From assembly GCA_029237695.1 (NCBI GenBank), contig CM055279.1, positions 186,001 through 250,000 on the forward strand: 64,000 nucleotides of DNA. The letters are read 5' to 3'. A model generated the notes under the pieces. That model saw nothing but the letters and a program-made list of their open reading frames with translations, made no database searches and had not been told where the DNA came from. A program made the position numbers and the translations under genes. Source of the DNA: Conchocele bisecta. Taxonomy: Eukaryota > Mollusca > Bivalvia > Lucinida > Thyasiridae. Below, piece by piece: positions 45,746 to 58,205 of the stretch (positions are counted from its first letter, which is position 1; every line of letters begins with the position of its first letter).

Positions 45746-46904
45746 CTTCATTTTCCTGAAAAGCTTTTGCATAGTAACAGTCTGCCTTAGTCGAGCGTCG
45801 CTATTCTGAAACAACTCTTATATACCAAATACAACCAGCCGCAGGCTGATGCCTGGTGGTTCGCTGACCTCATTGTCATAATTTCTGTAAAACATCAAAC
45901 ACATTTTCACAGCGACAGAAGTTTGCTGCTCCGATGCAATATAAACCCCCATACAAATTTAATGTTTCAAAATTATCTACCAACTAAAACAACAACACTG
46001 ATTCCTGAACCGTAATCAGAAAACTGAATAATTGCAATACATGCTCACGACTCTTTATAGCAGCTGCATTGATTTTGAAAAACAAACCGAGTACTTTTTT
46101 ATCATGCTACATCAAATTCATTTGCGTAACTAGCATATGCCAGTCAATCACCAGAACAAAACACACAATAGGAAAATGTATAAGCACGTGTCCCGATGAT
46201 ATAACTCGTGTCAACTGAGTTTTATAAACACGGACTGGTTGTCGGAAGATTACGGCTTGTAGTGCCCTGATAATTGTCAACACTCGACTCGTACACATGT
46301 GTACATAGAATACCTGGCCGGTGTATTTTTCAGCTATATGAACCGTCTAGTTAAAGGTCTTGCTGCAAAATTTATGTCGTGTTCGAGCTGATGCTGATAT
46401 ATTTTATATTAAAATAAACTAGCTTGGCAGGTATACTATTTATAAAATAAAGTTTGTTTTGGTAGCATTATTTTCACTGGAAGGGACTCAGACTGGTGTT
46501 ATTCGGTAATGTTATTCAAATGGCACGTCCGTGACCCAAAGAAATGTCAGCGAAAATAGCGTGTTTAATAATTGACCTTGACACGTCGCCTCAGTGACAA
46601 TACATGCTCGGCTAGCGTGTATTATAGCAATGCGAAGCTGGTTACTTGTCATCGGCCAAATGTACCGGTCGTACGTGTAACGTGTACACTGAGTGGGAGC
46701 AATATATAATAACAGCGGAATTCTTTTCCCTAAAGGAAAATGATTTCTTGAGACAACTGATTACTACCAGTTAAACGACATTTTTCACAGCAGTAATATC
46801 CCGGAATTTTGGAGAGAATGTCATCACAAAGACTTCCGGTAATTTGACGCGTCCATTACATTCATTGCAGACTGTCTGTTTATGTGTGAAATGTAGAACG
46901 CGAG
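45746..46904. other. Unique AT-rich DNA, nothing recognised
   Basis: No gene, RNA or array recognised. Confidence 0.45.
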
Positions 46905-47276
46905 TTAAAAAATAATTTCACCACGACGGCCTTGAATGTCCTCAAGTAAATACCCAAGTAACGTGAATTGTCGAGTACTGGCTACCATATATACTGTGCC
47001 ATTAGGCAACAGGATGAGTTTTTCCTGCCATGGAATAGATTGCTCCAGTGGCACCAGGGCGTCACGTTTCGAGTTCCGGTCGAATGTTCCCCATTTACTC
47101 CGCCGTAAAATTGCGTGCCATATTTTACGCGGGTTTCTTTTCCCTTGCGGATGTTTTCCTTTCCGTATTTGAGCGACCATCGTAGCAAAGTTATCGAGCA
47201 ACCTTAGTGGACAGAGGAAGAGCACAATAGGGCAGGACAGTATATGTACTAACTGGTTCCGCAACATCCTCTTCAT
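46905..47276 (-). other. Uncharacterised 123-codon frame
   Basis: An ATG-started minus-strand frame of 123 codons, the longest outside repeats apart from 31858-32286 and 39128-38730. It has a hydrophobic N-terminal third (residues about 9-27), then a basic stretch (IRKGKHPQGKRNPRK) and a polar C-terminus. No domain recognised. The frame stays open upstream of the ATG towards a pyrimidine-rich stretch (TTTTATTTTTAAATACTTCA then CGTCACAAG), which would also suit an internal exon with an acceptor. It may simply be chance. Confidence 0.15.
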
Positions 47277-47389
47277 TGTTTCTTGTGACGTGAAGTATTT
47301 AAAAATAAAACACCGAATATATACCTTCTTTTGCTATGTTTCTCAATCATTCTCTGTTGTGTCTAATTTCAAAACACACATATCCAAAG

Positions 47390-47545
47390 TAGACACATAG
47401 GAAGAAATTAACACAATGCATCCGAATAAACACATGACATGCATACAACAGTGGTCGAGGAGCCTTCATCGCGGTACAATATGCACTCTACAAACAGAGG
47501 TGTGCGGTCTCAAAAAGCGAAATACATATAAAACGTAAAAGAATG
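47390..47545. repeat. Dispersed repeat family, fragment
   Basis: Resembles 50195-50345 over AACACAATGCATC-GAATAAACACATGACA, CAACAGTGGTCG, CGCGGTACAA-ATGCACTC and GTGTGCGGTCTCAAAA. It represents an old interspersed element of unknown class; 15411-15500 and the reverse of 42108-42260 are further fragments. Confidence 0.65.
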
Positions 47546-48591
47546 CAACGAAAGTCTAACAATAAATCTTTCCCAATGAACTACAAAAAATAATATCACT
47601 GAAGTAATATATACGATGGCATGGCAGCAAGGGAACGGCCAGAATTCCTCATCATGCCTAAAACAGGACAGAAAAATCAAATAAGCAATACAAAAACAAC
47701 AATTATAAATCTAATGGACAAAAACGACAAAAAAATAAACATGATATGACAATAACTCTACAACAGACGATTTCATATTTCTGCACGAAGCGTATGACTT
47801 CCGAATTGAACATTCCTCTTTGTGGAGGCCGCACACCGTCTCCTGGCTAGGATGAGCACTCTGACAGATCTGTCTCATCCGGCAATGTCAGATTTTACAT
47901 TGCTACGATTGCCAAAATAACAAATTATTTTGTTGTCATGATGTCACATGAGAATTGCTGTCGATCTATGTAAGCCGAGTGTAAGTCAAGTCCTTCGAGA
48001 CGAAAAAGGCACATTAAGCAAGAAAAACCACATTAATATAATTTACCATGACCCACGCTTTTCTCGTGCACTTGTGATATTACAAGACAAAGTCAAGAGA
48101 TCGAAGACAATCGCGGGTCACAGACCATATCATATTGCAAGTGACGTTTCATTACACTGCCACAGTCCATGACTCAACTTCACATAGCACTGACTCAATG
48201 TAACTCAATATAAATGGGAACACACTCAATACCATCGATTATTTAAACATTTGTTCCGCTACGTGTACTCATATATGCGCCAGCTGGTTAAGAAACGTGT
48301 GCTACATGTATATTATATTACAGAGCACAGCTAATATATATGTCAAGGATTATGCATATATGACGCTTGTAAGTAAAACAAACGTTGTTCGACAAATTGC
48401 AGATATGGCATGGTCGAAAGTTACTATATACAATAAATTAAATTCCGGGGGTCCAGGCCTATATGGAATATAATAAGCTTATAATATATAAGCTTTGTCC
48501 ACAATACACTCACTGTTGTGAAAATACATGTATTCCAGTACACTTAATGTACTTTTATTCTTAAAACGCACTGAATCAATTTATTTCAACT
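47546..48591. other. Unique AT-rich DNA, nothing recognised
   Basis: No gene or array recognised in this stretch. Confidence 0.4.
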
Positions 48592-48810
48592 TCACTTTGT
48601 CAATAAAGTGCCCTCCCGTCGCGAGTCCGTGGCAACCGTGGCCTTAATTGTATCAAGGCACTCCCGCTTTCCACTTTCCGACATTTCTCTCCCCAGAAAC
48701 TCGGCTAAACTGTTCCTATTGCTGCCAATATGTGAAGACGTTATCAGCGAGACATACTCATTTCTTAGTTTGAAACTCCGACACATAATCCAACGATACA
48801 GGTATGTCAT
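48592..48810 (-). CDS. Candidate last coding exon, unknown protein
   Basis: A minus-strand frame of 72 codons ends in TGA at 48592. AATAAA polyadenylation signals follow on the same strand at 48585-48580 and 48559-48554, 6 and 32 bases after the stop, which would be unusually close but is compatible with a compact 3' UTR. The peptide is polar and charged with even composition (for example residues 35-48 SLAEFLGREMSESG), unlike the low-complexity frames elsewhere. No domain recognised. The upstream limit is unknown: the frame closes at 48819-48817, so an acceptor AG must lie within it if this is an exon. Chance is a real alternative, since the opposite strand is open for 70 codons as well. Confidence 0.18.
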   Translation of the reverse strand: MTYLYRWIMCRSFKLRNEYVSLITSSHIGSNRNSLAEFLGREMSESGKRECLDTIKATVATDSRREGTLLTK

Positions 48811-49670
48811 TGCTATTTAACCTCACATTCAAAAGAAAGCGATACACACATTCATCCAAAGAATATCAGAATGACCTGCAATAAATTACAGTGGAACCAG
48901 TCTACCACATACACACTGTCAGTTCCTGGTTCAGAGATGTACCACTGTCGTTGAAGAATGTATCACTTCATGTCCATATCCTGCCCACGTGCTGCATATA
49001 TACAGAAGCAAAACTCGATAAGCTGTCAAAGATGTGACTTTAACATGTAAGTTCATATTCAATGCATATTTCTAATGCGGAACAGCATATTTGCTCTACC
49101 TGTTGCGAAATTAACACTGTTGATTTAATTTGCACACATTAGTCAAGCGCGCTTACGGTGGAGTCCACATATACAATTAACTCACCCGGTATTACACTAC
49201 ATTTGTATAAAAACGTAGGTGCACCGAGGTCGGTGTCGGCCACTATTGATGGAGCTGCCAATGAACTCCATTTTCTCCGCTCGTTTCCAATCACACAGAT
49301 CGCGGGGAGCCCGAGAGTGAGTAGCGGACGATGGGAGCCTTTGTAATCGCCAGTTGATGGATGGGGTTGTGAAAGGTGAAGAAATCGCCGTTGAGATATT
49401 ACATGCGAGAGACGTCCGAGGTATCGAACGCTTATTGTTGTGTTAGTATTATCGCAAATCTCTTAGCCAGACAATGGGACTTGCACTTTATGAGCCATTA
49501 TACAATATCATTTTACGACAGTGGAACCTCTCTGAACCGGATACACTGATAGGTAGTAATTCATGTACACCGAAACATTATATCTTTACTTATATACAAC
49601 ACGCTTTATGACCATATACTAGGCATATTGATGGTATAATGACGGAAATTATATGCATATCATTTTAAAT
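48811..49670. other. Unique DNA with two dispersed-motif copies
   Basis: Copies of the CAGTGGAACC motif are at 48889-48905 (weak) and 49519-49545 (CAGTGGAACCTCTCTGAACC then GGATA). Around 49220-49345 the DNA is GC-richer and open on the plus strand, but no domain was seen. Confidence 0.45.
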
Positions 49671-49862
49671 AAACACAACAGCCGATGGTTGAACTTTACC
49701 CAAACAAAATGATTTCTGCTCCACAATGAACACAACAAGCGATGGTTCAATTTTTCCCGCAGATAATTATTCACCTACCACAAAAAAAACCAGCTGATGG
49801 CTGTACTTTACCTAGACAAATGATTAACGTGCAACAATAAACACAAGAGCCGATGCGTTTCT
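49671..49862. repeat. Degenerate 59-bp array, about 3.3 units
   Basis: Units contain AAACACAACAGCCGATGGTT-AACTTTACCC-ACAAATGAT. They start near 49671, 49729 and 49787, with the beginning of a fourth at 49840. Substitutions are frequent, so the array is old. Confidence 0.7.
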
Positions 49863-50139
49863 TCCTAAATATCACATTGCCAACGTTGGGTTAATGCAGC
49901 TCATAGTGTAGTTGTCTGAATTAGAAAAAAAGAGATTTAATTCTGCATGATACAATCCACATTAAGACAGCATTTCAATTAGAAATCGATGGCCTATCAG
50001 TCCACATGAATCTCATCAGAGGCGAGGTGACGTCATTATTAGCTCGATATGCCTTGCGTATGCGTATGACAGCATTTTACGGTACATTCTCAGCTGTTGT
50101 ACTTAATATTGACCACATCGGTAGCCAGTTTGGAATATG

Positions 50140-50420
50140 TACCAGACTCTCGTATACTTGAGTAAAATAGAGAACAAGCCATCCAAAAAGGGAGACACAT
50201 GAACCCACGCAAAGAAAAAGAAAAGAACTAACACAGTACATCAGGATAAACACATGACAAGCGCACAACGGTGGTCGGTGAACCTTTAACGCGGCACAAA
50301 CATGCACTCCACGACAAGCAGTGTGCGGTCCCAAAAGAAAAGCAACATTAATTTAGTATTCTCCCGCAATATAACATGTATATAAAAAGTAAAACAAATG
50401 CAATGCAACCCCACGACAAC
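50140..50420. repeat. Dispersed repeat family, longest copy
   Basis: Contains all the blocks shared with 47390-47545 and 15411-15500, plus CACATGAACCCACGCAAAGA A, which is shared with the reverse complement of 42170-42215. An 85-codon minus frame here is Cys-rich but lies within the repeat. Class unknown. Confidence 0.6.
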
Positions 50421-51292
50421 TGACAACTATTCACCAATGTACTAACGAGAAAATAGTAGTCCCAGCTAAAAATCAAAGTACTTAAATATGTTATCTCCGC
50501 AAAAACTGCTCACTTGCGGAATTAGAGATTGACAGTTACATATTTTCTAAATCATCATCCATAGGCAAATGTACTGTCGCTACACAAACATTGTAGTAGC
50601 GAGCGCACCCCAGAACACCCCCAATGACCAACGTAAAGAGGTGGTCTAATTTGGTGCCCCCGCAATAGGTAATGCGGTCAAATAGGCCACGATTCAGTGA
50701 CTATTATCGATCAGTTAAATTATGCTGCAAGCAATTGTAGTATATTTAAATAATAACAATATTGAAAATATATATCATATCGGTACTCCTTTAAATAATA
50801 TTTGTATATTTTAAATGTTTTAATGTTCTCTCGATTGCAATCCAGTTTATCTTGAGGTAAATCACACTTACACACCAGCGTCCAGGTTTTGGCTTGTGTA
50901 CAGACTTGTATATTGTCAGTTAAAAAAATCAATATTACGCTTCTCCAACTGGGGACAGGTGCACGAGAAAACGTGCCATGTTTGCAAATCCCACATAAAA
51001 TATGTTTACCCAATAATGTTTTGTTTCAACGCTAAAATTAAAATCCTTGGGATACGATCCATGTTGTTAATCATTTATCCATATATATGTTGATGAAATT
51101 GATACATTTCAAACATCGACCGGCATTAGTTAACTGATGGGTGAGGAAGTCAACATGTCAACCATGTTGGTTTTCATGTGCATGCGCTACTTGATGTTTT
51201 GACTGGCTATGTTGGCCACTGTTAAACAAAAGGGAACTTACAACTTTTGCGAAGTCAAGTTGACTTGCTTGGTATACATATGTGTCATGTTA
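50421..51292. other. Unique AT-rich DNA, nothing recognised
   Basis: No gene, RNA or repeat recognised. Confidence 0.4.
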
Positions 51293-51493
51293 CTGGAGAA
51301 ATGGGGCTTATCGTATTTGTGACCATTGTACCTAAAATACACACTATCCTGATCAAATAGCACACTCCTGTAGTCTAATAACGCTTGTTAGAAGCATGAT
51401 GGGCGTTTCATTGATGGAATGGCGAACAGCGCAGATCCTGATCAGACTGTGTGGATACACTCGTCACAAAACCCATAAGCCCCATTCCTCCAG
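51293..51493. mobile_element. 201-bp MITE-like element
   Basis: Inverted termini CTGGAGAAATGGGGCTTATC GTATTTGTGAC (51293) and GTCACAAAACCCATAAGCCC CATTCCTCCAG (ending 51493). The interior ATCCTGATCAAATAGCACAC TC-TGTAG and TGTTAGAAGCATGATG resembles 43351-43440 and 9541-9600, so those are probably terminal-less relics of the same family. 17286-17320 resembles one terminus. Confidence 0.7.
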
Positions 51494-52340
51494 TCTCACA
51501 CACATGTTCATTATATAGCACACCCAAGCGACCCCTGATTAAGGTGATGACTTAGAATATTAGTGTTAAGGTATTTAGCTACCTATTATATCCCTGCAAT
51601 CCCAAGCCAGATTGGTTTGAAGCTTTATATACCTATTGTCATCATCCATATTTACATTCTATATCCCACACAGACGGTCCCTGTGAGGGGCAAATTATTA
51701 TTATTATTTTTTAATTTGCATTTGTGACAGGTATATCCATTAGTGTTACTGATTGCAAGTTATGGAGTTATCCCCCATGTAATTTGCTTATTCCATTTTC
51801 ATTCAGTTGGTATAATAATTGTTTCGACTAGAACCCGGCCCCTTTTTCATCATGGATGAAACACGGTGTGTCTCTTTGAATTGCATTACCCACATCTGTA
51901 GCTCAAAGGCCATGGACTTAGCGTGTTTGTGAAAACTTAACATTGGGGCAAATGTCCTATAATTTGTATTTCCGTAATGGGATCTTTATATTGTACAACA
52001 CATACATTGCTCTGATGGTCCTCTATCATGCTGTAATAAATCCACAATCATATAATCCTCAAAGTCAAGATAGAAAATTATAAAGGCAGTCGTTGGGGGC
52101 ATCTGTGCGCCGACATCCCACATTTCTAGTTTTATTTTCCTGGAGACGATGAGGAATTGCTAATACTCGTATATTATGCAGTAACCCAAACTTAAAAATA
52201 ATACAGTAACACAATTTTGGTGTATATACATGTATTATAAAAAATTCGCACAGTTTTATTGTTGGTGTAAAGTTTCTATCAGTTTATAGCTCTGTCGATA
52301 AAAAATAAAAATTGTGAGGGAAAAAAATACAAACATATAT
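51494..52340. other. Unique AT-rich DNA
   Basis: A short (ATT)n run lies at about 51698-51711 after GTCCCTGTGAGGGGCAAATT, which could be the simple-repeat tail of a SINE, but I see no head. No gene recognised. Confidence 0.35.
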
Positions 52341-52426
52341 TCTCAGTCGAGATTTGAACCTTCTACCCTTTCGGGTAATGGGAGGTCTATGATAATTGTC
52401 CGCGACTCTGACCTCACGACTACTGA
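52341..52426 (-). other. tRNA-like sequence, possible SINE head
   Basis: On the minus strand the segment starts GTAGTCG and ends CGACTGA, giving a partial acceptor-type pairing. Near its end it has GGTTCAAATC, which fits the internal B-box of tRNA genes. It also has a long hairpin in the variable-arm position (TTACCCGAAAGGGTAG), as in tRNA-Ser. The A-box region and anticodon arm are poor, so it is not a convincing tRNA gene. A tRNA-derived SINE head or tRNA pseudogene fits better. Confidence 0.35.
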
Positions 52427-52439
52427 TTGATAAAAATCA

Positions 52440-52520
52440 CAATGAAGTACAGTAAACGATCACATGACGGCAAGGGTTCAAAACAGTCCATTGGGGGCGG
52501 TTAAACCTAGTTAACACGGC
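52440..52520. repeat. Short dispersed repeat
   Basis: Similar to 63705-63765 (ACATGAC-GCAAGG...TCAAAACAGTCCA-TTGGG-GGTT-AACCT) and more weakly to 56325-56400 (GTCAGCAAGGGTACCGACTTGG). Three copies in the window. Confidence 0.55.
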
Positions 52521-52734
52521 AAACCTTCCGCTTACCTGACATGCATCTAAATGACAGAAACATAAAATGCAATAAAAACCGATTGATGTAACCATAACCC
52601 GAATCTGCCCAATACAACCATCTGCATTACTCACGTCACGATACATTTCATTTGAGAGAGAGAGAGCTTCCCGAAGTATATTTCCACATATTCGTATGAG
52701 AAATTAAACAAATAATGGCACATATCGAGGGTTC

Positions 52735-53120
52735 AGCGCAATACGGTCGTAACTCACTTTTTTTTTCAAAATGGATTTGTTTGCATTTTCTAGTGTATTT
52801 TTTAGCAATACAGCATGTGTAAAAAGAGTAGAATTGAATTCCAACATTTAAGGCTATAAATAGTCATGTGGCATAAGGTCGTAACTCAAAATCACCAAAT
52901 AATCTCACCGCAACACAGTCGTAGCTCAAATTGCATGTGCAACGTATTTGTGCTGCATTTTATGCATAATTGTAGTGGAATATATAGTACAATTTTGAAC
53001 TATAAATAATTGTGGACTTGTATTTAGTAAAAATATGATATTACATTGTACATAAAACAACAGTTTTGTGCTGCATTTTATACAATAGTGTTGTAGCTCC
53101 GCAATGATATTTTGATATAT
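52735..53120. repeat. Degenerate tandem region around CAATACGGTCGTAACTC
   Basis: GGTCGTAACTCA at 52744 and 52878, CAGTCGTAGCTCA at 52917, and GTGTTGTAGCTCC at 53088, with GTGCTGCATTTTAT-CA at 52951 and 53070. It reads as an old tandem duplication with unit lengths that no longer agree. Confidence 0.45.
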
Positions 53121-56100
53121 AAATAAAGATCAAGTTGTAGTTTGTCAGAAAATAATATTACATTTAAAATTGACAATTTATTTATTAAAAAATATGAGAT
53201 TGAAAATAATGTTTAATTGACAATACGATTGGAAAAAAAAATATTCGCTTATCTTTTCTTGGCACTTTTCCATTTTATTTTACGCGAGTGTACACGTGAA
53301 CATGTACATGTAGTCTGAAAATTGTAATTATCCTTCATATGTGATCCGAATCATTGCATTGGGCCCAGATGGCATCTATTTAATAAGTCCATCATGCTCA
53401 TAAATGCTTGCGATACGCGCGGGTTGTAATGGAAGTCGGTCAAATAAATTGCTTTAAAGCACAATTACTTGTCTAGATAATGGGAAACCAAGGAATTGTT
53501 TGTGACTTAAGTGTCACTTAGCGGGTTGCAAAGCAATGATTCAAATGGCAAACTATTAACAAAAGTACCTGTGTTATTGACTGAAGACATTTTTTTTTAT
53601 ATATACACCCGTTATTGTACGCGGTAAATTGGTTAACTAAATATATAAAAATGTTTCCTAGTATGTAAATTGGTTGCATAAATGTGTAAATTGATTAAAT
53701 AATATATGAGCGTGTTGTAGTTCCGCTGTTAACACGACTGCAAAACTACCGTTTATCTAACTTACAACGGAAAGAAAAGCGGTTCAAGTTAATCAGTAAA
53801 TCGTGAATGGTAGAAATAGAACAGTATCGCAATATCTACAAATTCGTCGTTGGGAAGCTTATGAATATTTACATAATCTTGTCGGATAAGATTGATATCA
53901 AACGAAAGGTGTCGGTTGCAATAATTGTATCTGCTGCATATTTCGTACGTGTTTATTTTATTTGAGGACCGTACACCGCTAGTACAAGAGTGCAACTCGA
54001 TGTGTCTTGAAGACTGTGATTACGACTGTACGCGTGCCTGTTTTATATGACGACAAACATGGTTATTATTTCTTCTAGAGACTTATCTCATTGATAATCA
54101 AGTCACATGCATCAATTCAGGCATACCCATGTATAGGTTGTCACTAGTTTTATGTGTGTGATAATCTCTAAAGTTTCTCCGAAAATTATATAGTTCTTCG
54201 AAATAACATCATGCTAGGTTTGATCCCGATCTGCACTAATCTGAATCTGCCGCTGGCAATTTCGATGTCAAATGAAAAGTTGACTTTGTTTTCAATTGCT
54301 CTGTTGAAACCCTCTAGCATGAGCAATTGTGTTCAGATCTGCAAGATAAACATATTATCCATAGCATCGTTCTGTAGTAACGTGTCTAGCCGGCCATTGC
54401 TTTACTAGACAATTAGCGAATCCTTCAATCTACTACATGTATAAACTATATACCAATTTGACATGGGCGTAGCTAGCCAATTTGAATCTGCAGGCCCGGT
54501 TGACGACTTCGAGCACCGTTGATACGAGTATGCTAGGGGGGTCTGGGGGGGGGGGGGTGGGGGTAATCGAAACTAGAAGGTAAATGATGCACTCTGGCAC
54601 ATTTATTTTTTCCATTTTCTCGAAAATTATGCAGGCCCGGGCCTGTAGTGCCTTAAAAAGGACAATCAATAACGCAATTGGAATGACATAGGGTTCTCTT
54701 CTAAACCAAACACCCAAAATGCTTAATTTTGACGGGTTTCATTGTCATACTATATCCGATGAATAATGCATGTTTTTGATCTCCCATGATTCTTGGTGTC
54801 GTCATTTGAGATGTTCACAATGGAACATCTCTTTATTGGACGCCGTTTGACTTCCCACGGTACCGGTGTATATATATTCCATTGTACATATCAAATTACC
54901 CATTATATACTGGTAAATTCTCTACAGACGATATAGTGTTCATGGTGCATGTTCATCAGAAACATGTATCATCGACAAACAATCGTAGTTTCTCCTATTA
55001 GGTAACATATGCGATTACACTTAAGGAATAAAACATGGACTGTTGCGTTTACTGTGGTGCATAATACATATTTAACAATATATTTGGTATGTTTCTCAAG
55101 GACTCCTCGCAAACTTTAAACAGACCAGATGTATTATACACTACAGTAAACGGAACAGCCCATGGTTGTATTACTTATATTTACACTGCATTTTCGGATA
55201 GTTTCAAAAATATAAATAACCAAATACGGCGTTAACAGTAAGAATAATCTTGTTTTACGTCATTTTGTCGCAATTCCTAGAACAGCGACGTTGCCGATCA
55301 ATAGCGTGCCGTTATTGACAAACGTCGAGGAAATTGATGACGTCAAGCGAACTTTAGCCAATCAACAACGTCGCGCGACCTTACGTGGGTCTAATGTATT
55401 TTATTGTGATGTAAACGCAATACGTCGAATGGGCGTTTGCATTATGGATTTATAGAAATGTAAATATCAACATGATATTTTTGTATGCGTCTGTCAGATG
55501 AATGTATACAATAGTAGACTATGTCGGTGTAATCGCGTATGCTGCAGGACCTCGATTTCCCACCATTGCCAGCGACAAATAATCCAGAATAATCACTCAA
55601 TGTTATGGAGTATTTAGATGTGTCCAACTCATTGAAACAATGTTAATACAAGGTATATAATTTGCTTGAATGCTTAATATGCATTTATTCACATATCTGC
55701 GTTAGTTGTGGGAGATTACTAATGCTGAAAAGTACTGAATGATGCTAATAGTACTTAAATGCGTAACACATACACATCAAGTGGTGCCTTTTCCACGATA
55801 GATCCTCGTGTAAGATTGTCCACCAATCCTCCGAGAAATCTATAAATTCAATCAACGGAACCATTTGTTGCACGTTACAATAGGCCAAACCATCACAATA
55901 CTGGACGTTCAGTTTACATGTACTTTTGATACACGATCGGCCCACGACTCTCGTACAATTTATAGGAACAGTAGATCTGAATAATTATTGTATTTAGTTC
56001 AATAAAGTGAATACTATTACTAGTGAGTGTGCGTCGCTGGCGATAAATTATACCAGACACCAATTATAGTGTTTCCAAAGGTTACCGAGAGACCAGGTAA

Positions 56101-56618
56101 GCCAACACGTATTCATTATATATATATATACATGTATTATCCATATAGAAAGGCAAGTGTCCAGAGGTAACCATAGTGTTCGACAGGCACCCATTGGAGG
56201 AGACTAGCGATGTACGGTCCCCTAACAAAATAAACATATACAATGTAGTTACCATATAAAATATAACGCAAGCGTTAATGAAGCATCGCAGCATCGTCGG
56301 TCAAAAATGAGATGAAAATGGAATACAGTAAATGACGCGACAAACAGACGTGTCAGCAAGGGTACCGACTTGGAACGGTCTATCAGTGGGCAAATCTGTC
56401 CGCTAGTGGGCAAAGTTGGTAACACCATAAACAAAGCAGTGTCCTTCTAACAATGACAATCGCCGACTGCGACTAAAGGAACTTGTTTATGTGCTATGTA
56501 CGCTGAATTTCCTTAAAGTTATGCCAATCCGAGTTTATCGTCAAATAATCGGGTGGATCCGTGTCAAAACAATTGATGTCAGTGTAAAACTACATAATTA
56601 TGTCAGCTGTTGCTGGTA
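53121..56618. other. Unique AT-rich DNA
   Basis: No gene recognised in about 3.5 kb. Notable only: a G-rich tract at 54534-54562 (13 consecutive G within it), a motif fragment at 54690-54745, and a cluster at 55320-55400 with TGACGTCA and CCAATCA in a CpG-richer context. Confidence 0.4.
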
Positions 56619-56918
56619 TTAAAGGTACATGCCCACTCAGTAGGCACAAAATGTTCTTTATATCAGAGATAGTATCTGACATATTTCGTGGCAAAATAAA
56701 CATTCATTTACCGTTTCCCCACGTATTAATGGACATTGTTATACATTTTATATCAGAAATAAATTTCCACACTGATATCAGGGGCGATAGCCGTGTGTTC
56801 TTAAAATGTAAACGGACATTACTATTTATTCTCTGTGTTTATTTTTTGATGTAAAATAGTGATACAAATATACACTTATTATTTCTTATAAAGAACAGTT
56901 TGTGCCATTTACATTTAA
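56619..56918. mobile_element. TTAA-flanked MITE, copy 2
   Basis: Left end TTAAAGGTACATGCCCACTC AGTAGGCACAAAATGTTCTT is almost identical to 36645. The right end has TATAAAGAACAGTTTGTGCC but lacks most of the following terminal repeat before ATTTAA. An 84-codon frame overlapping it is a by-product. Confidence 0.75.
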
Positions 56919-57879
56919 ATATATGATGGTGGATCTAGTTTTAGGGGCATTAACAAGTTTATCAACTAGCGTTTTTTATAAAACATAACATATGAGCTAA
57001 CTTGTCAGTTCAATCCAATGGTAAACATTTCTTTCAATGTTTCTTGCCTTCAAAATAAGACTGTTGTTAGATTAAAATTCGCGTTAGCGCGTTTAGCAAC
57101 ACGGGAGTCAGTCATCTTGAATCTTGACTTATGGTTGGTGTTTCATGGTATGTTCCGAAATAGACTAACATGCCATGTCTCTATAACATGTCATGTCTTC
57201 TATTTTTCAATATCTGACCTTTATCATTTATTATTTACTTTGCTATAGAGACTGGCTTACATCCCGTTGCGTCACATAGCGAAATCGAAACTCGAATATT
57301 CGATACGAATACAAGCAGAATTTTGACACTTCATGAACTGTACGATACCGAAATCATCTGACAATGCGTTTAAATAATATTAATACACCAAATTTCATTC
57401 ATATTTTATATGCAACTACTTTCCTTAATATTTATTTCTCAACATTTCTTTGTAAAACAGCGTGCATAGCCCTTTCAGTTTATCGCCGTCGCCATTTTCT
57501 TTCCGACGTAAATATCGTAAATCTGCAAAGTAACCGACCAATGAAATCGATTGACGTACGTGGGGATTTCCCGCTCAGATGTCAGATAGTCTGGCAGCCA
57601 AGTGTATGTAACGTTCCATGCAGGAGCTTAACTTTATTTTGAATAAAATAGTTTTTTATCGGCGATTTTGATTGCTCAGATCATCAACATCAAGAATCCG
57701 ACTGTCGGCACTATGTCATCTTTGATCGTTTTGTTGAGAAATTTGCATGCATAAAAAATGGCTACCAAACAGTCATAGTGTGTCATATAGTTGTTTCCAC
57801 ATGAGGTATTAGCATACATTAACAGCATACAGTGGATTTAGTTGACTTCAATTCACTGTTAAATGGTAAAAATCCAACA
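56919..57879. other. Unique AT-rich DNA, nothing recognised
   Basis: Frames of 76 and 92 codons exist (57018-57248 and 57364-57642, plus) without recognisable domains. Confidence 0.4.
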
Positions 57880-58205
57880 TGGCCGCCATATACACTCCAT
57901 ATGAAAACAACATGTATACTACTCTTGGATGTATCGACATGATAAACGCTTACAGTAAATTTGATACGTAATTAGACACATTTGTGAAGAGCGAAAGTCC
58001 AAGATGGCCGCCATATATATAGAAATTATCCTATGACGATCATCACAGAGAATAATAATTAAGTATATAATTGTACCTGGGTGTCATATCGTAGTAAATT
58101 GGAACAAAAGTACTGAATTTATGTATAATATGAACGCTTTTACTTACTCAGGAATGTAATTACTACCAATAGCAGAAATCATAGATAGCCGTCAAATATA
58201 AAAAT
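57880..58205. repeat. Degenerate repeats with ATGGCCGCCAT
   Basis: TCCAACATGGCCGCCATATA (57887) and TCCAAGATGGCCGCCATATA (57999) are followed by related sequence including ATAAACGCTTACAGTAAATT-GAT. A third, more decayed copy is at 58135-58200 (GAACGCTTTTACTTACT and ATAGATAGCCGTCAAATATA). ATGGCCGCCAT is an 11-bp palindrome containing the core of the YY1 site on both strands. Confidence 0.55.

Noticed and set aside
50077..50334. Cys-rich 85-codon minus frame
   Set aside because: Falls within a dispersed repeat with diverged relatives in which the frame is not kept.
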